This document shows, piece by piece, positions 1 to 12,200 of a stretch of 64,000 nt of DNA. The translations under genes were made by a program, and so were the position numbers. The stretch is from Litoditis marina (taxonomy: Eukaryota > Nematoda > Chromadorea > Rhabditida > Rhabditidae): assembly GCA_964036275.1 (NCBI GenBank), contig OZ038440.1, forward strand, positions 2,356,001 to 2,420,000, in the 5' to 3' direction. Each line of letters opens with the position of its first letter. Position 1 is the first letter of the stretch. Below the pieces are notes generated by a model. It saw nothing but the letters and a program-made list of their open reading frames with translations, did no database searches and was not told the DNA's origin.

Positions 1-3000
1 TGATCAACCAATGTCTTCTCATAGGTGGACAACTGAAAAAGTGCCTTGTTTTTAGACCTGTGATCAACCAATGTCTTCTCATAGGTGGACAACTGAAAAA
101 GTGCCTTGTTTTTAGACCTGTGATCAACCAATGTCTTCTCATAGGTGGACAACTGAAAAAGTGCCTTGTTTTTAGACCTGTGATCAACCAATGTCTTCTC
201 ATAGGTGGACAACTGAAAAAGTGCCTTGTTTTTAGACCTGTGATCAACCAATGTCTTCTCATAGGTGGACAACTGAAAAAGTGCCTTGTTTTTAGACCTG
301 TGATCAACCAATGTCTTCTCATAGGTGGACAACTGAAAAAGTGCCTTGTTTTTAGACCTGTGATCAACCAATGTCTTCTCATAGGTGGACAACTGAAAAA
401 CTGCCTTGTTTTTAGACCTGTGATCAACCAATGTCTTCTCATAGGTGGACAACTGAAAAAGTGCCTTGTTTTTAGACCTGTGATCAACCAATGTCTTCTC
501 ATAGGTGGACAACTGAAAAAGTGCCTTGTTTTTAGACCTGTGATCAACCAATGTCTTCTCATAGGTGGACAACTGAAAAAGTGCCTTGTTTTTAGACCTG
601 TGATCAACCAATGTCTTCTCATAGGTGGACAACTGAAAAAGTGCCTTGTTTTTAGACCTGTGATCAACCAATGTCTTCTCATAGGTGGACAACTGAAAAA
701 CTGCCTTGTTTTTAGACCTGTGATCAACCAATGTCTTCTCATAGGTGGACAACTGAAAAACTGCCTTGTTTTTAGACCTGTGATCAACCAATGTCTTCTC
801 ATAGGTGGACAACTGAAAAAGTGCCTTGTTTTTAGACCTGTGATCAACCAATGTCTTCTCATAGGTGGACAACTGAAAAAGTGCCTTGTTTTTAGACCTG
901 TGATCAACCAATGTCTTCTCATAGGTGGACAACTGAAAAAGTGCCTTGTTTTTAGACCTGTGATCAACCAATGTCTTCTCATAGGTGGACAACTGAAAAA
1001 GTGCCTTGTTTTTAGACCTGTGATCAACCAATGTCTTCTCATAGGTGGACAACTGAAAAACTGCCTTGTTTTTAGACCTGTGATCAACCAATGTCTTCTC
1101 ATAGGTGGACAACTGAAAAAGTGCCTTGTTTTTAGACCTGTGATCAACCAATGTCTTCTCATAGGTGGACAACTGAAAAACTGCCTTGTTTTTAGACCTG
1201 TGATCAACCAATGTCTTCTCATAGGTGGACAACTGAAAAACTGCCTTGTTTTTAGACCTGTGATCAACCAATGTCTTCTCATAGGTGGACAACTGAAAAA
1301 CTGCCTTGTTTTTAGACCTGTGATCAACCAATGTCTTCTCATAGGTGGACAACTGAAAAACTGCCTTGTTTTTAGACCTGTGATCAACCAATGTCTTCTC
1401 ATAGGTGGACAACTGAAAAACTGCCTTGTTTTTAGACCTGTGATCAACCAATGTCTTCTCATAGGTGGACAACTGAAAAACTGCCTTGTTTTTAGACCTG
1501 TGATCAACCAATGTCTTCTCATAGGTGGACAACTGAAAAACTGCCTTGTTTTTAGACCTGTGATCAACCAATGTCTTCTCATAGGTGGACAACTGAAAAA
1601 GTGCCTTGTTTTTAGACCTGTGATCAACCAATGTCTTCTCATAGGTGGACAACTGAAAAAGTGCCTTGTTTTTAGACCTGTGATCAACCAATGTCTTCTC
1701 ATAGGTGGACAACTGAAAAACTGCCTTGTTTTTAGACCTGTGATCAACCAATGTCTTCTCATAGGTGGACAACTGAAAAACTGCCTTGTTTTTAGACCTG
1801 TGATCAACCAATGTCTTCTCATAGGTGGACAACTGAAAAAGTGCCTTGTTTTTAGACCTGTGATCAACCAATGTCTTCTCATAGGTGGACAACTGAAAAA
1901 GTGCCTTGTTTTTAGACCTGTGATCAACCAATGTCTTCTCATAGGTGGACAACTGAAAAAGTGCCTTGTTTTTAGACCTGTGATCAACCAATGTCTTCTC
2001 ATAGGTGGACAACTGAAAAAGTGCCTTGTTTTTAGACCTGTGATCAACCAATGTCTTCTCATAGGTGGACAACTGAAAAACTGCCTTGTTTTTAGACCTG
2101 TGATCAACCAATGTCTTCTCATAGGTGGACAACTGAAAAAGTGCCTTGTTTTTAGACCTGTGATCAACCAATGTCTTCTCATAGGTGGACAACTGAAAAA
2201 CTGCCTTGTTTTTAGACCTGTGATCAACCAATGTCTTCTCATAGGTGGACAACTGAAAAAGTGCCTTGTTTTTAGACCTGTGATCAACCAATGTCTTCTC
2301 ATAGGTGGACAACTGAAAAAGTGCCTTGTTTTTAGACCTGTGATCAACCAATGTCTTCTCATAGGTGGACAACTGAAAAAGTGCCTTGTTTTTAGACCTG
2401 TGATCAACCAATGTCTTCTCATAGGTGGACAACTGAAAAAGTGCCTTGTTTTTAGACCTGTGATCAACCAATGTCTTCTCATAGGTGGACAACTGAAAAA
2501 CTGCCTTGTTTTTAGACCTGTGATCAACCAATGTCTTCTCATAGGTGGACAACTGAAAAAGTGCCTTGTTTTTAGACCTGTGATCAACCAATGTCTTCTC
2601 ATAGGTGGACAACTGAAAAACTGCCTTGTTTTTAGACCTGTGATCAACCAATGTCTTCTCATAGGTGGACAACTGAAAAACTGCCTTGTTTTTAGACCTG
2701 TGATCAACCAATGTCTTCTCATAGGTGGACAACTGAAAAACTGCCTTGTTTTTAGACCTGTGATCAACCAATGTCTTCTCATAGGTGGACAACTGAAAAA
2801 CTGCCTTGTTTTTAGACCTGTGATCAACCAATGTCTTCTCATAGGTGGACAACTGAAAAACTGCCTTGTTTTTAGACCTGTGATCAACCAATGTCTTCTC
2901 ATAGGTGGACAACTGAAAAAGTGCCTTGTTTTTAGACCTGTGATCAACCAATGTCTTCTCATAGGTGGACAACTGAAAAACTGCCTTGTTTTTAGACCTG

Positions 3001-5477
3001 TGATCAACCAATGTCTTCTCATAGGTGGACAACTGAAAAACTGCCTTGTTTTTAGACCTGTGATCAACCAATGTCTTCTCATAGGTGGACAACTGAAAAA
3101 GTGCCTTGTTTTTAGACCTGTGATCAACCAATGTCTTCTCATAGGTGGACAACTGAAAAAGTGCCTTGTTTTTAGACCTGTGATCAACCAATGTCTTCTC
3201 ATAGGTGGACAACTGAAAAACTGCCTTGTTTTTAGACCTGTGATCAACCAATGTCTTCTCATAGGTGGACAACTGAAAAAGTGCCTTGTTTTTAGACCTG
3301 TGATCAACCAATGTCTTCTCATAGGTGGACAACTGAAAAACTGCCTTGTTTTTAGACCTGTGATCAACCAATGTCTTCTCATAGGTGGACAACTGAAAAA
3401 CTGCCTTGTTTTTAGACCTGTGATCAACCAATGTCTTCTCATAGGTGGACAACTGAAAAAGTGCCTTGTTTTTAGACCTGTGATCAACCAATGTCTTCTC
3501 ATAGGTGGACAACTGAAAAAGTGCCTTGTTTTTAGACCTGTGATCAACCAATGTCTTCTCATAGGTGGACAACTGAAAAACTGCCTTGTTTTTAGACCTG
3601 TGATCAACCAATGTCTTCTCATAGGTGGACAACTGAAAAAGTGCCTTGTTTTTAGACCTGTGATCAACCAATGTCTTCTCATAGGTGGACAACTGAAAAA
3701 CTGCCTTGTTTTTAGACCTGTGATCAACCAATGTCTTCTCATAGGTGGACAACTGAAAAAGTGCCTTGTTTTTAGACCTGTGATCAACCAATGTCTTCTC
3801 ATAGGTGGACAACTGAAAAAGTGCCTTGTTTTTAGACCTGTGATCAACCAATGTCTTCTCATAGGTGGACAACTGAAAAACTGCCTTGTTTTTAGACCTG
3901 TGATCAACCAATGTCTTCTCATAGGTGGACAACTGAAAAACTGCCTTGTTTTTAGACCTGTGATCAACCAATGTCTTCTCATAGGTGGACAACTGAAAAA
4001 CTGCCTTGTTTTTAGACCTGTGATCAACCAATGTCTTCTCATAGGTGGACAACTGAAAAACTGCCTTGTTTTTAGACCTGTGACCAACCAATGTCTTCTC
4101 ATAGGTGGACAACTGAAAAACTGCCTTGTTTTTAGACCTGTGATCAACCAATGTCTTCTCATAGGTGGACAACTGAAAAACTGCCTTGTTTTTAGACCTG
4201 TGACCAACCAATGTCTTCTCATAGGTGGACAACTGAAAAACTGCCTTGTTTTTAGACCTGTGATCAACCAATGTCTTCTCATAGGTGGACAACTGAAAAA
4301 CTGCCTTGTTTTTAGACCTGTGATCAACCAATGTCTTCTCATAGGTGGACAACTGAAAAACTGCCTTGTTTTTAGACCTGTGATCAACCAATGTCTTCTC
4401 ATAGGTGGACAACTGAAAAACTGCCTTGTTTTTAGACCTGTGATCAACCAATGTCTTCTCATAGGTGGACAACTGAAAAAGTGCCTTGTTTTTAGACCTG
4501 TGATCAACCAATGTCTTCTCATAGGTGGACAACTGAAAAACTGCCTTGTTTTTAGACCTGTGATCAACCAATGTCTTCTCATAGGTGGACAACTGAAAAA
4601 CTGCCTTGTTTTTAGACCTGTGATCAACCAATGTCTTCTCATAGGTGGACAACTGAAAAACTGCCTTGTTTTTAGACCTGTGATCAACCAATGTCTTCTC
4701 ATAGGTGGACAACTGAAAAAGTGCCTTGTTTTTAGACCTGTGATCAACCAATGTCTTCTCATAGGTGGACAACTGAAAAAGTGCCTTGTTTTTAGACCTG
4801 TGATCAACCAATGTCTTCTCATAGGTGGACAACTGAAAAAGTGCCTTGTTTTTAGACCTGTGATCAACCAATGTCTTCTCATAGGTGGACAACTGAAAAA
4901 GTGCCTTGTTTTTAGACCTGTGATCAACCAATGTCTTCTCATAGGTGGACAACTGGAAAAGTGCCTTGTTTTTAGACCTGTGATCAACCAATGTCTTCTC
5001 ATAGGTGGACAACTGAAAAAGTGCCTTGTTTTTAGACCTGTGATCAACCAATGTCTTCTCATAGGTGGACAACTGAAAAACTGCCTTGTTTTTAGACCTG
5101 TGATCAACCAATGTCTTCTCATAGGTGGACAACTGAAAAAGTGCCTTGTTTTTAGACCTGTGATCAACCAATGTCTTCTCATAGGTGGACAACTGAAAAA
5201 CTGCCTTGTTTTTAGACCTGTGATCAACCAATGTCTTCTCATAGGTGGACAACTGAAAAACTGCCTTGTTTTTAGACCTGTGATCAACCAATGTCTTCTC
5301 ATAGGTGGACAACTGAAAAACTGCCTTGTTTTTAGACCTGTGATCAACCAATGTCTTCTCATAGGTGGACAACTGAAAAAGTGCCTTGTTTTTAGACCTG
5401 TGATCAACCAATGTCTTCTCATAGGTGGACAACTGAAAAACTGCCTTGTTTTTAGACCTGTGATCAACCAATGTCTT
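1..5477. repeat. 60-bp minisatellite, 91 full units plus a 17-bp partial unit
   Basis: A perfect 60-bp period begins at base 1, so the array continues beyond the left edge, and ends at 5477 where the unit breaks off after 17 bases. Units are nearly identical. The main variable site is base 41 of the unit (G or C); two units (4081 and 4201) carry C at base 4 and one (4921) carries G at base 36. Because 60 is a multiple of 3 one frame stays open for over 1,800 codons, but this is a consequence of periodicity and not evidence of a protein. There are no spacers, so it is not a CRISPR array. The right flank still carries a short match to the end of the unit near 5548-5558, which suggests the unit arose by amplification of local sequence. 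Confidence 0.98.
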
Positions 5478-6088
5478 GCGTTATCAATTTTTGCAGGAAC
5501 ATTCTGTGCGTTATTCAAGAAAGCATCAAACTACTTCAATGAACATTTGTTTTTAGACTAGGAACGAGAAGAACTGCCGGAGAGCACACTTGCTATTTGG
5601 ATACAACTTCCCAGAACCAGAAAAATCAAGATGCCAAATAGTTGCGGCAGAGAAAAGCAGGCGTCAAGCTGCTGTATCTTTGTCTTGACTCAGCGAACTC
5701 GAGAGTAATGTTTTCAACAAAAAAAATTTCATTTCCAGTCTTCTCATGAGCTGCACAACTTTTCGCCCTCCGCGGGATAGATTATGGTTACAGCAAACCA
5801 CGTTCATTTTGCTAGTGCTTTTCTAACAGCTTCATCTCCGGATGGTAAATACTTTAAATACAACACAATATAGTGTTTTTGTTCTGTTCTTCGATATCGT
5901 TCTCACGATATGCCAATAACATTTCATTTTCATTTCCACAAATTTCATGGCGGACATCATTTATCGTGCGATAAACAATAAGTTTTTTTTCGAATGTTCT
6001 TGAACGTGCGATTGATAACATTCCAGTTTGCAACCCCACACTAAAAGTCTTCCAATGGAGAAATTGTTCATTACGTAGACCTGCGGTG
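5478..6088. other. Non-coding stretch between minisatellite and transposon
   Basis: No exon with a recognisable product or consistent splice sites is visible on either strand. The only structure is the short echo of the minisatellite unit at 5548-5558. Confidence 0.5.
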
Positions 6089-7237
6089 TTAGGCTGTCTT
6101 CAGACTTTTTGTGCGATACAAGATACAGATACACGATTCATTTTCGAATTATTTGTATCGTCTCATTTTGTATCCGTATCTTGGCGCCAACGTATCAGAA
6201 AAGTATGAACGTTCCAGGATACATTTTTTTCGATTTTGTTAGTTTCAAATTCAAAAGTAACTTTTAACAATTTTAAATTCTTTATTTCATAGATATTTAT
6301 AGGTATTCTTCAAATTGACGTCTATCTCATCGCACGCGACGCGCCGCGACAAAATGTGAAAATGAATGAATTTCGATAAACTTTGGACGTCGTGAAAAAC
6401 AAAAACGCTGATGAGAATTGTTACCAATCCCCATGCCATATACTCAATTTCACTCACACGAAGCGCGTGCACGCGACGCGGCAGAAATATCAAAATGAGT
6501 CGATTCATATGAAATTGGGATGGGTGGGGTATTCGACCGAAACTTGTAATACCTTCTTATCCGCGTGCCGACCACTCCCAATCCCAAAAATTTATCTTCA
6601 TGCACAAAAGTTGAAATTTTTTGTCGCGTCGCGTGCTGCGCGCGCGCTTGACCCCAAGTTCGTACCAAGCTTACATCTGACTTCAGAATGATCAATTTCC
6701 TCAGGTTCCCAAGTTTTATTGAATTCTACGGGTTTTTAAATTTTTGTCGCGGCGCGTGCACGCGTCGCGTGCGTGATATAAAATTGATATCCACATTCGC
6801 AATCTCCATGATCGATAATCACAGTTCACAAATTTGACCCAAATCTGCATAATTTCTCATTTTGACGCGGAGCGTGCGCGCGTCGCGCGCGAAACTGAAT
6901 TTTTTTGCGGATACCAATCTGTTTTGTGTGGGGGAACATTCTATCAATTGGAAAAATTTCACAAAAATTACTTTTTTTAGGTTATTATCGGAAAACCTAG
7001 ATGTATCCACAATATGAGTGAAGTGTAGAATGCCGGCCGCAATCTTCAAAAAAAGTGTATCGTCGATTCAAAATGATGTATCTGACGCCGAGATACTGTA
7101 GAAAAAGTATGAACACGATAGATACATCGCGTGACGCATGTATCTGTCGCCGCTACAAAAATGCAATCGATACACATGATTAGAGCGCGCATGTATCGTG
7201 TATCTTGTATCGCGCAAAAAGTCTGAAGACAGCCTTA
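6089..7237. mobile_element. Non-autonomous DNA transposon with ~37-bp TIRs and TTA target duplication
   Basis: The left end from 6092 (starting GGCTGTCTTCAGACTTTTTG) and the reverse complement of the right end from 7234 match over about 37 bp with one mismatch. TTA flanks both ends (6089-6091 and 7235-7237), as in PIF/Harbinger-type elements. The 1,143-bp body has no transposase frame and contains several GC-rich palindromic blocks of alternating GCGCG/CGCGC type. The small open frames inside overlap on both strands and look like chance. Confidence 0.8.
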
Positions 7238-8900
7238 ACCAAAATGTAGGGGGTTGAACAGTGAACGTGGAATTGGTTTTAATTGGTTTGAAACAGTATT
7301 CTAGAATACCACGCCTCGATACAGAACCGATTTGATAAATAAGACAACTATACAGCTTGACGCCAGAGTTCATCTGTTGCAACTGTTCTGCATGATGATT
7401 CCAATTCCTCCTTTATTCAACAACTCGGTTGGGTCAGTTTCCTAAGAACACTTTGGTTGAAGACAATTAACCTATTCTCATCCTGAAGATGTGGTTTCAC
7501 CCGAACAATAGCCACATCCAAGCCGTATCCGACGTCAACAAAAAATAGACCACAGAAACATGGTTGAGAACCGCTTGAGACGCCTTACTTTGTATGCCAG
7601 ATCGTCGACCTTGATTCTGAATTGTCAAACCGTCTGTTAACTCAACTTCGTTCTGTTCAGATTGGAAAGCCCATTCAATTCTCAAAAGCTGGAACACAAA
7701 AACGTTTCCGCCACTCAAGCTAAATCATACAGATTCAGGAGGGGGTACAAATCTCCATAAAAGTTCATGAGATCACCTCATGAGCTATTAGCACGAGTTT
7801 CTTATGAGATTATATTGATTGCTCTGCTACAACAGTGAAAGTTCACTAGTAGCTCATGAGATATCACATGAGAAACTCATATGAACTTCTCATGAGGTTG
7901 GACGGTGTGCTACGCCGGTGTGCATATGTTTACTGTTTACCGCCAGTTCAGTGAGCCTCAGTACAATATATTGGTCACACACAGGTTCGCAAAACCAAGC
8001 AATTTTTCTTTTGTAAACCTGCGCAAAGTTCTATACCATCTGTCACAATTTTCGTATGACATAATGTGCACGTTGAGCTCTCAACACATCTAGTTTCTAA
8101 CTGTGTTAGTCCCATAATCAGATACTCGTGTTTGACATGCTTGCCCCGTATATCTAGCGTATTGCGAAATACCTATTGCGAAATCCCTGTACAAGAGAGC
8201 CTGCAGAAACGAGAGAGAGCAAGCCAAAGACGAAAGACAAGAGAGCATGCTCAAGAGAGGAATGCGCAGAGAAGGCACGGCTACGCCCCGAGGGCATGGA
8301 GAGTCGAGATGTAACTACCTTTGGGAGAGGCTGTCCCTTCACAGGCCTCTCTCCATGTCTTACTGTACTCAGGTATTACCATTCCCTATATCTTCATTGT
8401 GTCATATATCAGACTTAAGAAACTTGCATATAACCACTCTTGTTTTGTTATTGATTGGACTACGGTATTTCTACTTAAAGCAGGGTAAATCAGGGTCTTG
8501 ATAGACATTTACTACTTCCAGCTCCAACTTTTTTACGAAAGAAAGTTTCTTATTGTTTTGTTCGAGTTGAAAATGAAGGCAAACCGATGTTAAAAAACAT
8601 CCGATGAAAATCATTCTTTCTCTCCCGATAAATGATATCTTTCATAAAACTTGCGCTCGAACATGTGATTGAGCATGTGATTGGAAATTTATGCTACGGC
8701 AGATGAAAGCACGCGTCATGCCATTTTTCTTTATTATTGATATTGTACTCTTTATTATTGATGATGTACTCTTTATCATTGATATTGTAGTCGTACAACG
8801 GGAAAAATAGAAAAGACAGAGAGAGAAGAAGAGCCAGAGATTGAAGAGAGATGGGCATTAAAAGAAAGAAAGAGAGAAAGAGAGAGAGAGAGAGAGAGAC

Positions 8901-8978
<78 letters not shown>

Positions 8979-9260
8979 CTATAGGAACAGAAGAGTTTGA
9001 CATATTCAATGCATTCAGTTGACGAAGCTAACGATGTAGTTGAGCGAAAGTTGCGGAGTTTTTGCGGAGGTACTCCATGTACCGTTGCGGAGTCGAGAAA
9101 GAGACAACACAGAAAAATAATGAGCAGCGAAGAAAAATCAGGATGGAAGATGACAGAACTTGGACGATAGATAACTGCTATTTACGGAGGGGGTCGTGGT
9201 CGCCTATTATAAACTCTTCTGGATGAATGTTAGACTATTGTAATGGTTGTAAGAGTACGA
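7238..9260. other. Intergenic region with foldback and microsatellites
   Basis: No gene is supported. About 7756-7900 is an imperfect foldback built from repeated CTCATGAG motifs. 8730-8789 holds three 21-bp tandem units. 8861-8974 is a long (GA)n tract. A segment near 8688-8735 resembles 22805-22850, suggesting a dispersed repeat. Confidence 0.5.
8861..8974. repeat. (GA)n microsatellite
   Basis: Over 100 bases of almost pure GA dinucleotide, directly visible. The open frame through it on the minus strand is a Ser/Leu dipeptide artefact. Confidence 0.95.
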
Positions 9261-9266
9261 TTTATT
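9261..9266 (-). terminator. AATAAA polyadenylation signal of acyl-CoA synthetase copy A
   Basis: The minus strand reads AATAAA 10 bases after the TAA stop of copy A. Copy C has the same hexamer at 33319-33324; copies B and D have AATGAA variants in the same place. Confidence 0.55.
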
Positions 9267-9276
9267 CCCAGTCTAC

Positions 9277-12200
9277 TTATGAGTTGAAGTGCGATTGAAC
9301 CGTCTCCAAGCCAAGAAGTTGTTTCGAAATCGTCTTTAACTCGAACTTCTTCACCTGAAAAGAACACAGTGGAAATTGCCGATTTGTTTGAGCCGGTGCT
9401 GTTGGACTCAGGAGAGCACTACACATTGTATTGTCATACATTTCTGAACTTGTATAGGACCACTCTATTTACTTCTAGACTTTCAGAAACTGAAATTGAG
9501 ACCTAAATTCATGTAAATTAGTTCTGACCACGTGAATTTCCTGATCACCAATGTTGTTACAACATGTAGTAGATTGTTTTTTCTTTCTGTGAAAACCGGC
9601 GAGGAAGAAATGGAAATCATACCTTTCCAGTGGCGGTGAGGGGGAAATCGTGCTCCTCCTTGACGAGAACGTATTTAGGAACTTTGTAGTGCGCAATCTG
9701 GAAAACAGAATGTGTATGTTCCGTACCACCAAAGCTACGTACATAATTGCAATAGACCGTCTAGTATCATAATATATGACGGCTCATAGCGGTGGTCTAT
9801 TTTCGATTTACGGGTTAAATGTGGCAAATAATTGTCCAATTTGTTTTCAAAGTTATTTTAAATCTATTACCTTTCCTTTGCATGCGTCAATAATAGCTTC
9901 GGAGGTGATTTTGTCTTTGAAGTCATCCTTCAGTCGAATCCAAGCACAGACGGCTTCTCCCAGTCGATCATCCGGAACACCAACGACCTAAATCAATCAA
10001 TATTTGTAAAAAGTGGGGGACCAGGAAGTGTGTGAGTTCTGTTCGGTATCACCGTTTTCTGCAAAAAGTGAACAATACGATGTTGTGAATGAGTGTGCAA
10101 CAAAAAAAGAACAATACATTTGTTTGCACAACGATTCACAAGAAACAGAATGTACAAAGTATAACTTGAACGTAAAAGTGCATAGTGGTTTCTCCTAAGA
10201 ACGTTGTGAACCGTTGTACAAACAAATGTATTGTTCTTTTTTTGTTGCACACTCATTCACAACATCGTATTGTTCACTTTTTGCAGAAAACGGTGAAACA
10301 ACCACTTCTAGAGTTGACTTAGAAAAACGATTTTTGAATAGTGGTGACTATCAAACATTCTGATATCTGAAAGTTCCAGGTTTTCAAACGATGAGATCCT
10401 GAAAAATTCAAAAAACAGCTTTTTTCCGCTTCATTGATTGAAATCTGAGTATTGTGAAAAATCTGCGTCATTACGGTAAGAAAATATTTTCTCCATTGGC
10501 GCGAACGGGCGCCAGCCATTGGCGCCAGATGTAGAACATGTTACTCTAATTAGTAACAAATAACTTGGAATGAATGGCCTCGACCAATTAGCACAATTTC
10601 TGACTGTTTTTTTTTCAATTTTGGCGCCAATTGGCGGATAAAGTACCGTTTTGGCGCAGAATGTCAAAGAAATGTTGATATCCAAGCCGTATTCGTTAAC
10701 TATGTTCATAGTTCGGACATCTGTCGAACATTTCGCTCGTTACCCTAATTGCCTGGCGTTGTTCTAATTTGGCGCCACTGGGCGCCAGCGTTTGGCGCCA
10801 AATATAAAGTTACTCTAATTGGTAACAAATAACTTGGAATGAATGGCCTCGACCAATTAGCACAATTTCTGACTGTTTTTTTTTTCAATTTTGGCGCCAT
10901 TTGGCGGATAAAGTACCGTATTGGCGCAGAATGTCGAAGAAATGTTGGTATTCAAGCCGTATTCGTCAACTATGTTCATAGTTCGGACATCTGTGAAACA
11001 TTTCGCTCGTTACCCTACTTGCCTGGCGGTGTTCTAATTTGGCGCCACTGGGCGCCAGCGTTTGGCGCCAAATATAAACCATGACATCAAATTTTCAGAG
11101 AAGGCTGGGATTCACTAATCTAACCTCTGTGCGAAACTTCGGAGCATTTCATCCATGGGAGCACATATTTTCCTGCTAGTGGCGCCTATTGGCGCCCGCG
11201 CCAAGCGCCAAACGAAACGTGACATCACCAACATTCTTGGTGTTTACACATGTGTGCCAAATTTCAGCCGAATCGGTCCAGTAGTTAAAAAAATAATTTT
11301 ATATGCGGACATTGGACGAGGGACGAGGGACGAGGGACGAGCGACGAGGGACAACGGAAATTTTCATAACGACACGACAGCATAACTTTTTTCAACCATG
11401 ACCGATTTTCCTAATTTTTTCACACAACATGTATTTAATAGATATCTAGCTCTGTCTTTTTTTAAATTTCGAAAAAAGGTTTTATTTGAAGACTTTTGTG
11501 GTTTGGAAGCCAAAAATGGGTGCGCAATGGCCAAACCAAACACAACTCACACGCAGCGCTTCGCGCTGCGCGCGATAATCGGAGAGTCAATAACATCTCT
11601 ACAATATATCAATAAATCTTAAACAAATCCGTCACACATATGAGCTTTTGTATCTCAAATACGAAAGTTGTATCCGTTAATGAGGTTTACGTGATGACTG
11701 GGTGAACTGGAATTGGTACTTTTGATACTCCAAACAATATCTAAACCCAATTAATATGATGCTCTGTCGATAATCGACGAAACCATCATCGATTCACGAG
11801 TGAATTTTATGTGTTGCGTGTTGACGAGTAATCCGCCTACCCTACACGTTGAAAGCAAAACACCATTCTCCATTCGAAAATAGGACAAACAGACCGAGAA
11901 AGTGATACGAAAACAGAAGAATTTTCTGAAAAAATTGTTTACCAACCTGCGCATCAGCAACATACTCCAAGGTGTGGAGATATGTTTCTATCTCAGTCGG
12001 GTAGATGTTCTCTCCACCACGACAGATCATGTCCTTCGTGCGACCAACGATGTTCACGGAACCATTTTCGTTCATAGAAGCGGTGTCTCTGCAAGCAAAG
12101 CTTCTTTAAGGTTGCTCACAAAAGTAAGGTTGTTCAAGTCCAAGGAACAATAAAGGACAATCTTGATATTACGAGAACACAACAAGAAGAGTGAAATACT

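Noticed and set aside
1..5477. CRISPR-like array
   Set aside because: Units are contiguous with no unique spacers, and the context is eukaryotic.
60..5561. An 1833-codon open frame made of a 20-residue repeat, resembling a giant repeat protein
   Set aside because: It is a direct consequence of a 60-bp period without a stop in one frame. It starts at GTG, its variation follows one nucleotide site, and no splice structure or domain supports it.
8776..9009. Serine/leucine-rich open frame on the minus strand
   Set aside because: Encoded by the (GA)n microsatellite.
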